Of a stretch of DNA of 27,283 bases, positions 23,741 through 27,283 are shown in pieces (the stretch's first letter is position 1; every line of letters starts with the position of its first letter). The notes beneath the pieces are model-generated. The model ran no database searches. It saw nothing but the letters and a program-made list of their open reading frames with translations, and had not been told where the DNA came from. The DNA lies in contig CALNCU010000256.1 in the NCBI GenBank assembly GCA_937875395.1, positions 1 to 27,283 of the forward strand, written 5' to 3'. This stretch comes from an uncultured Armatimonadota bacterium. Its GTDB lineage: Bacteria; Armatimonadota; UBA5829; DTJY01. Made by a program: the position numbers and the translations under genes.

Positions 23741-23775
23741 AAAAAAGGGAACGAATGATCATTCGTTCCCTTTTT
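23741..23775. terminator. Strong bidirectional intrinsic terminator after gyrB
   Basis: A 24-base perfect palindrome (23747-23770) has 10-bp stems GGGAACGAAT and ATTCGTTCCC with a GATC loop. It is flanked by six A's on the left and five T's on the right, so it can end transcription in either direction. It lies 25 bases past the gyrB stop and upstream of the exported-protein gene. Confidence 0.88.
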
Positions 23776-23800
23776 CCCTTTTTTGCGTGCGCTGAACCCT

Positions 23801-25849
23801 TTAGTAATGCCAGTCTACGTCTGCAACTTCTTTTGCATGCTTTTCTATAAACTCACGGCGGGGTTCTACTTTGTCTCCCATAAGGCAGGTGAACATCTCA
23901 TCTGCCAGAATGGCCTCTTCCATGGTCACCTGGGCCAGGGTGCGCTGCGACATATCCATAGTGGTCTCATGAAGCTGATCGGCGTTCATTTCTCCCAGAC
24001 CTTTGAAGCGCTGAACCTTCATGCCGCCCTTGTTTCTTATGCCTCTGGTAATGTTCTCCAGTTCTTCATCATTTCTGGCATAGAACTGCTGGTCTTTCCC
24101 CACGCTCACGCGGTAGAGCGGCGGCTGGGCAATGTATATATGCCCGGCCTCTACAAGCGGGCGCATGTAGCGGAAGAAGAACGTGAGCAGCAGAGTCCGT
24201 ATATGGTCGCCGTCAACGTCTGCATCGGTCATGATTATGACACGGTGATACCTAAGCTTGGTGATGTCAAACTTATAGGGCGCATCCTTGCCGTTTCCAT
24301 TGCCGTTTGAACGGCCGTTTCCGTTTGACTGGGCAAGGTCTTCGGCTTCAAAGAGACCGGTATCCTCTTCTTCATCGTTCCCAAGAGCAATACCTGTGCC
24401 GAGCGCAGTTATGAGCGCCCGGATCTCTTCGTTTTCAAGGGCTCTGTCAAGACGCGCCTTTTCTACGTTTAAGATCTTTCCTCTTAGAGGAAGAACTGCC
24501 TGGTATCTGCGATCCCGCCCCTGTTTTGCGGAGCCGCCTGCAGAGTCGCCCTCTACAAGGTAGACCTCGCATTTGGATGGATCGCGCTCTGAGCAGTCCG
24601 CCAGCTTTCCGGGGAGCGCAGAGTTCTCCAGCGCGCTCTGCCGCTTTACAAGGTCTGCTGCCTTTCTGGCCGCCTCCCTTGCTCTGCATGCCGTGAGCGC
24701 CTTTTCTATTATCCGCTTGCCCACCGCCGGGTTCTCTTCCAGGAACTCGCCCAGGCCTTCTCCCACAACAGAGTTTACAATGCCTTCAACTTCGCTGTTT
24801 CCAAGCTTGGTCTTGGTCTGCCCTTCAAACTGCGGGTGGAAGAGCTTTACGGATATAACCGCCGTCAGTCCCTCACGCACATCATCGCCGGAGAAGTTGT
24901 TATCCTTCTCTTTAAGCAGGCCCACCTTCCGGGCGTAGTTGTTTATTACCCTTGTAAGCGCAGTCTTGAACCCGGAGAGGTGCACGCCGCCTTCTGTAGT
25001 GTTTATATTGTTTGCAAAGGTCAGAATGTTTTCCTGGTAGCCATCGTTGTACTGGAGGGCTATTTCAACATCCGTACCATCCTTCTCTCTTGAGAAGTAG
25101 ACCACCTTATGCAGCGGGCTCTTGTTCCGGTTGAGGTGCTCTGCAAAGGCGGCGATCCCGGTTTCATAGTGGAAGGTCTGGGATTCGCCGGTGGATTCTA
25201 CTGTAAATATAATCTTAACTTTTTTGTTAAGGTAGGCAAGCTCCCGGAGCCTCTGGGTCAGGATATCCGTGTGGTATTCTATATTGCCGAATATCTGGCT
25301 GTCTGCATACCAGCGGACAAGGGTTCCTGTGCACTTGCCTTTGCCCACAACGGTAAGCGGGCCGGTGGGGACGCCTCTTTCGTAGCGCTGGCGGTAGATT
25401 TTGCCGTCGCGGCAGACTTCTACCTCCAGCCATTCCGAAAGGGCATTTACTGCGGAGACGCCTACGCCGTGCAGCCCGCCGGAGACTTTGTAGCCTCCAT
25501 CGCCAAACTTTCCTCCTGCGTGGAGGATGGTCATAATGGTCTCAACGCCGGAGACGCCCGTATCCTGGTGGATATCTACCGGTATTCCGCGGCCGTTATC
25601 CCTAACGGAGATGCTGTTATCCTTGTGAAGGGTTATTTCTATCTCTGTTGCAAAACCTGCCAGAACTTCATCTATGGAGTTATCCACAACCTCTACAAAA
25701 AGGTGGTGAAGGCCTTTTGTTCCGGTGGTTCCTATATACATGGCCGGGCGCATGCGGACGGCTTCCAGGCCCTTTAATACCGTTAGCTGCTCTGCATTAT
25801 ACTGTCCGTTTGTCTCTGTGGTAACAACGGGGGTTTGCTCATTAGCCAT
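23801..25849 (-). CDS. gyrB: DNA gyrase subunit B
   Basis: GyrB supplies the ATPase and part of the cleavage core of gyrase, which introduces negative supercoils. The 682-residue protein has the GHKL ATPase blocks VVDNSIDE, VRDNGRGIP and GGLHGVGVSAVNALS, the transducer, and the TOPRIM domain with VYLVEGDSAGGSAKQGRDR (429-447) and IIMTDADVDGDHIRTLLL (538-555). It ends with QRFKGLGEMNADQLHETTMD. An acidic, then Asn/Gly-rich insert of about 40 residues (488-527) interrupts the TOPRIM domain where most GyrB proteins have a short loop. It is not next to dnaA, dnaN, recF or gyrA. AAGGAG lies 13 bases before the ATG. Confidence 0.95.
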   Translation of the reverse strand: MANEQTPVVTTETNGQYNAEQLTVLKGLEAVRMRPAMYIGTTGTKGLHHLFVEVVDNSIDEVLAGFATEIEITLHKDNSISVRDNGRGIPVDIHQDTGVSGVETIMTILHAGGKFGDGGYKVSGGLHGVGVSAVNALSEWLEVEVCRDGKIYRQRYERGVPTGPLTVVGKGKCTGTLVRWYADSQIFGNIEYHTDILTQRLRELAYLNKKVKIIFTVESTGESQTFHYETGIAAFAEHLNRNKSPLHKVVYFSREKDGTDVEIALQYNDGYQENILTFANNINTTEGGVHLSGFKTALTRVINNYARKVGLLKEKDNNFSGDDVREGLTAVISVKLFHPQFEGQTKTKLGNSEVEGIVNSVVGEGLGEFLEENPAVGKRIIEKALTACRAREAARKAADLVKRQSALENSALPGKLADCSERDPSKCEVYLVEGDSAGGSAKQGRDRRYQAVLPLRGKILNVEKARLDRALENEEIRALITALGTGIALGNDEEEDTGLFEAEDLAQSNGNGRSNGNGNGKDAPYKFDITKLRYHRVIIMTDADVDGDHIRTLLLTFFFRYMRPLVEAGHIYIAQPPLYRVSVGKDQQFYARNDEELENITRGIRNKGGMKVQRFKGLGEMNADQLHETTMDMSQRTLAQVTMEEAILADEMFTCLMGDKVEPRREFIEKHAKEVADVDWHY

Positions 25850-25946
25850 AATAAAAAATCTTCTCCTTGTGCTGCAAAACGCCAGGGTTTTAAGCAGGGC
25901 ATTTTGAGAGGATGAACCGAGTTTAAATGCTCATCTTTACATTAAA

Positions 25947-25975
25947 ATTATAGCATAAAAGCAGAGTGAAATCAA
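25947..25975 (-). promoter_or_regulatory. Sigma-70 promoter for gyrB, extended -10
   Basis: On the minus strand TTGATT (25975-25970) and a perfect TATAAT (25952-25947), preceded by TGC, are 17 bases apart. The start near 25940 leaves a leader of about 90 bases before gyrB. Confidence 0.7.
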
Positions 25976-26037
25976 TGTTGACGGCTCTCATAGAATGCGT
26001 GGCAAGCATCTCTTGCCAGCAAGGGGGTTGTTGGCTG

Positions 26038-26460
26038 CTACCGCCGGGTTTCTCTCTTTTCTATAATGCGCCTTATGGCTTCCATATCCTCTTCCGTGAG
26101 GGCATGCTTCTGGCGCAGATACTCCAGGGCGCCTTCATCTCCCGCCGTGTAGGTTGCATGCTCCTCAGATACCTTTTTGGCAAGTTCCGTCACCTGCCGG
26201 GAGAGTTTTTGTACCTCTTGCCGGAAAGAGAAATCTTCCGGGAGCCGGCTGTCTTCCCGGAAGAAGTATTCCACGGGGTAGTTGACTATTTCTGCAAACC
26301 GGGCCAGGTCATCCGGGCTTATGCCGCGGCGTCCTGTTGTCCAGCATCGCACAGTGCCGTCGGAGACTCCCATGCGGTATGCCACCTGCCCGGAAGTCAG
26401 CCCCGCCCTGTCCATGGCTGCTCTCATTCGTTTTCCGCGAAAATTGCGTTCGTAACTCAC
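26038..26460 (-). CDS. XRE-family helix-turn-helix regulator with C-terminal coiled-coil segment
   Basis: The 140-residue protein has a Cro/cI-type DNA-binding domain (about 5-65): LTSGQVAYRMGVSDGTVRCWTTGRRGISPDDLARFAEIVNYPVEYFF. A charged helical region (about 75-105, QKLSRQVTELAKKVSEEH) and a second short helical segment (LTEEDMEAIRRIIEKRETRR) follow and may oligomerise. It starts with GTG; AAGGAG lies 7 bases upstream. The motif GTAGCA lies between that site and the start and matches half of the palindrome at 26544-26570. It is divergent from the PPC-like gene. Autoregulation is likely but not shown. Confidence 0.82.
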   Translation of the reverse strand: MSYERNFRGKRMRAAMDRAGLTSGQVAYRMGVSDGTVRCWTTGRRGISPDDLARFAEIVNYPVEYFFREDSRLPEDFSFRQEVQKLSRQVTELAKKVSEEHATYTAGDEGALEYLRQKHALTEEDMEAIRRIIEKRETRR

Positions 26461-26493
26461 TGCTACGCTCCTTGCAACTACATTACCAGAAAA

Positions 26494-26522
26494 CCCGCCG
26501 GAAATTAGGCTTATCCGGCGGG
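26494..26522 (-). terminator. Terminator-like hairpin in the leader of the XRE gene
   Basis: CCCGCCGG (26494-26501) and CCGGCGGG (26515-26522) are perfect complements with a 13-base loop. On the minus strand the stem is followed by TTTTCT, giving a short intrinsic-terminator shape 33 bases before the XRE start codon, where it could act as an attenuator. Confidence 0.45.
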
Positions 26523-26543
26523 GCGCATTGACATCCCCGTTGC

Positions 26544-26570
26544 ATTATGCTACCCTTTTAGTAGCATAAT
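26544..26570. promoter_or_regulatory. Perfect 10-bp-arm palindrome between divergent genes, candidate operator
   Basis: ATTATGCTAC (26544-26553) and GTAGCATAAT (26561-26570) are exact reverse complements around 7 bases. A TTGACA (26528-26533) lies just to the left. The palindrome sits 17 bases before the start of the PPC-like gene and 84 bases before the XRE gene, a natural site for a dimeric regulator. A matching half-site lies at 26461-26466. Confidence 0.6.
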
Positions 26571-26587
26571 TCTTACGGGAGGTGCAG

Positions 26588-26968
26588 GTGGCGTCAGTTG
26601 TTCAGGAAAGCCGGACAGAGGATCTTCCCTGGCTGCCCATTACCGGGAAAGACAGGCTGGACAGGGATGACCCAAGACGCCCGTGCGGGCAGCACTACAG
26701 GATGCTTGGCTTTAAGGCGCGGCGGGGCGGCATAGTGAGCGTAAGTATGAGCCCCTGCGGCAGAAAGCCCCTTTTGCATCCCTTTTTAATGCTCTTCTAT
26801 GGGAGAGGAATGGGGGGAGTGCGCCTTGCCGATTCGGATTGCACGGGGGACGGCGGCGCGGCAGCCTCCTTTTACGCAACCGGGGGCGAGCTTTACACGG
26901 TGGTCTTTACCTCTTACCTGCCGGGGGAGGCGGGCGCTTTTAGCTTTTGCATAAAAGAAGGCCGGTAG
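26588..26968 (+). CDS. Small PPC-like beta-sandwich protein without signal peptide, function unknown
   Basis: The 126-residue protein starts at GTG 26588, preceded by GGGAGG (26577-26582); GTG at 26582 is an alternative but overlaps that site. After a charged N-terminus (RDDPRRPCGQH), residues 39-122 follow the rhythm of bacterial pre-peptidase C-terminal (PPC) domains: YRMLGFKARRGGIVSVSMSP, then PFLMLFYGRGMGGVRLADSD, then AAASFYATGGELYTVVFTSY, then GAFSFCIKEGR. PPC domains normally sit at the end of secreted enzymes; here the domain stands alone and no signal peptide is visible. It is divergent from the XRE regulator. I do not recognise a specific family, and the PPC likeness is from pattern only. 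Confidence 0.6.
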   Translation: MASVVQESRTEDLPWLPITGKDRLDRDDPRRPCGQHYRMLGFKARRGGIVSVSMSPCGRKPLLHPFLMLFYGRGMGGVRLADSDCTGDGGAAASFYATGGELYTVVFTSYLPGEAGAFSFCIKEGR

Positions 26969-27030
26969 CAGGGGTGGATGCAGAGACCCGCCCCTGCCGG
27001 TGCCAGGGCTTTGCCAAAAAAGGTTATGAT

Positions 27031-27142
27031 GTTTAACAATAGGGCTTCGGCAGCGACGCCTCCGGCTCTGCGACCGAAGTATCAACCCGGGGGTTGATGC
27101 CTCTTGCTTCGGCAGCGACGCCTCCGGCTCGAGGGCCGAAGC
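27031..27142 (+). repeat. Dispersed composite hairpin repeat, two tandem units (cluster 3)
   Basis: In the first unit GCTTCGG (27044-27050) pairs with CCGAAG (27074-27079) around GCC-TCC-GGC. Hairpin 2 is perfect: ATCAACCC (27081-27088), GG, GGGTTGAT (27091-27098). In the second unit an 8-bp perfect outer stem joins GCTTCGGC (27106-27113) to GCCGAAGC (27135-27142); the usual CTGCGA segment is replaced by CGAGG. The leader GTTTAACAATAGG matches the type at 12741-12750. Confidence 0.85.
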
Positions 27143-27205
27143 ATTCCGCAAATCTCTGATATTCGCACACCTACAAGGCCTGTCAGCAACAGAGAGATGA
27201 GGCCT

Positions 27206-27265
27206 GGGTAGTGCCGGAGAGGAGCATTGGCGGGTGGGCGGGTTAGGCTCCCGGAGGCACTACCC
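27206..27265. repeat. Inverted repeat with 10-bp perfect arms at window end
   Basis: GGGTAGTGCC (27206-27215) and GGCACTACCC (27256-27265) are exact reverse complements around 40 bases of GC-rich sequence. No gene is recognised in 27143-27283. It differs in sequence from the CTTCGG hairpin family. Confidence 0.5.
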
Positions 27266-27283
27266 GAAAACCAATTCGCCTGA

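Noticed and set aside
25109..25777. Open frame of 222 codons antisense to gyrB
   Set aside because: It mirrors the conserved ATPase domain of gyrB and has no independent support.

Overview
This window reads as ordinary bacterial chromosome, moderately GC-rich by eye, carrying about 24 protein genes, many of them core housekeeping genes. I see no phage, transposase, CRISPR, rRNA or tRNA. Several promoters fit a sigma-70 consensus (TTGAC-like, 17-18 bp, TAnAAT) and most genes have GGAG-type ribosome binding sites. The glmU-prs-pth order recalls Firmicutes and other deep-branching phyla. Rubrerythrin plus ferritin suggests an anaerobe or microaerophile that meets oxygen stress. I cannot name the phylum; Armatimonadota-like or another poorly sampled lineage is only a guess.

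Layout. 1-1726 (+): the end of a 6-phosphofructokinase gene, then a long ProA-like dehydrogenase. 1944-5337 (-): a MerR-like coiled-coil protein, ParB without ParA, and L-aspartate oxidase, with a repeat cluster between parB and nadB. 5679-6119 (+): a small lipoprotein. 6131-8432 (-): ruvC-ruvA-ruvB from one promoter. 8756-11657 (+): glmU-prs-pth, coupled by ATGA overlaps and preceded by a structured leader. 11744-12616 (+): a ferredoxin-nitroreductase fusion. 12617-13168: a repeat-rich gap. 13169-14293 (+): rubrerythrin and ferritin. 14346-16538 (-): PcrA/UvrD helicase. 16748-22748 (+): DnaE, a DUF4870-type membrane protein, a three-BON-domain exported protein and a PHP metallohydrolase. 22793-25849 (-): an exported unknown protein and GyrB, with a strong terminator between them. 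26038-26968: a divergent pair, an XRE regulator (-) and a PPC-like beta-sandwich protein (+), around a perfect palindrome. 27000-27283: another repeat cluster.

Functional themes are replication, recombination and chromosome handling (dnaE, gyrB, pcrA, ruvABC, parB), envelope and nucleotide precursors (glmU, prs), translation rescue (pth), NAD synthesis (nadB), and iron and peroxide handling (rubrerythrin, ferritin).

The most unusual content is a dispersed intergenic repeat family at about 3.5, 12.6-12.9 and 27.0 kb. Each full unit folds as a CTTCGG/CCGAAG hairpin, often followed by an ATCAACCC/GGGTTGAT hairpin. The inner stem of the first hairpin differs between copies but stays complementary. 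Other points of interest are the XRE/PPC module with its palindrome and leader hairpin, the mutually exclusive hairpins before glmU, a missing cluster cysteine in the ferredoxin-nitroreductase, and Asn/Gly-rich inserts in GyrB and DnaE.
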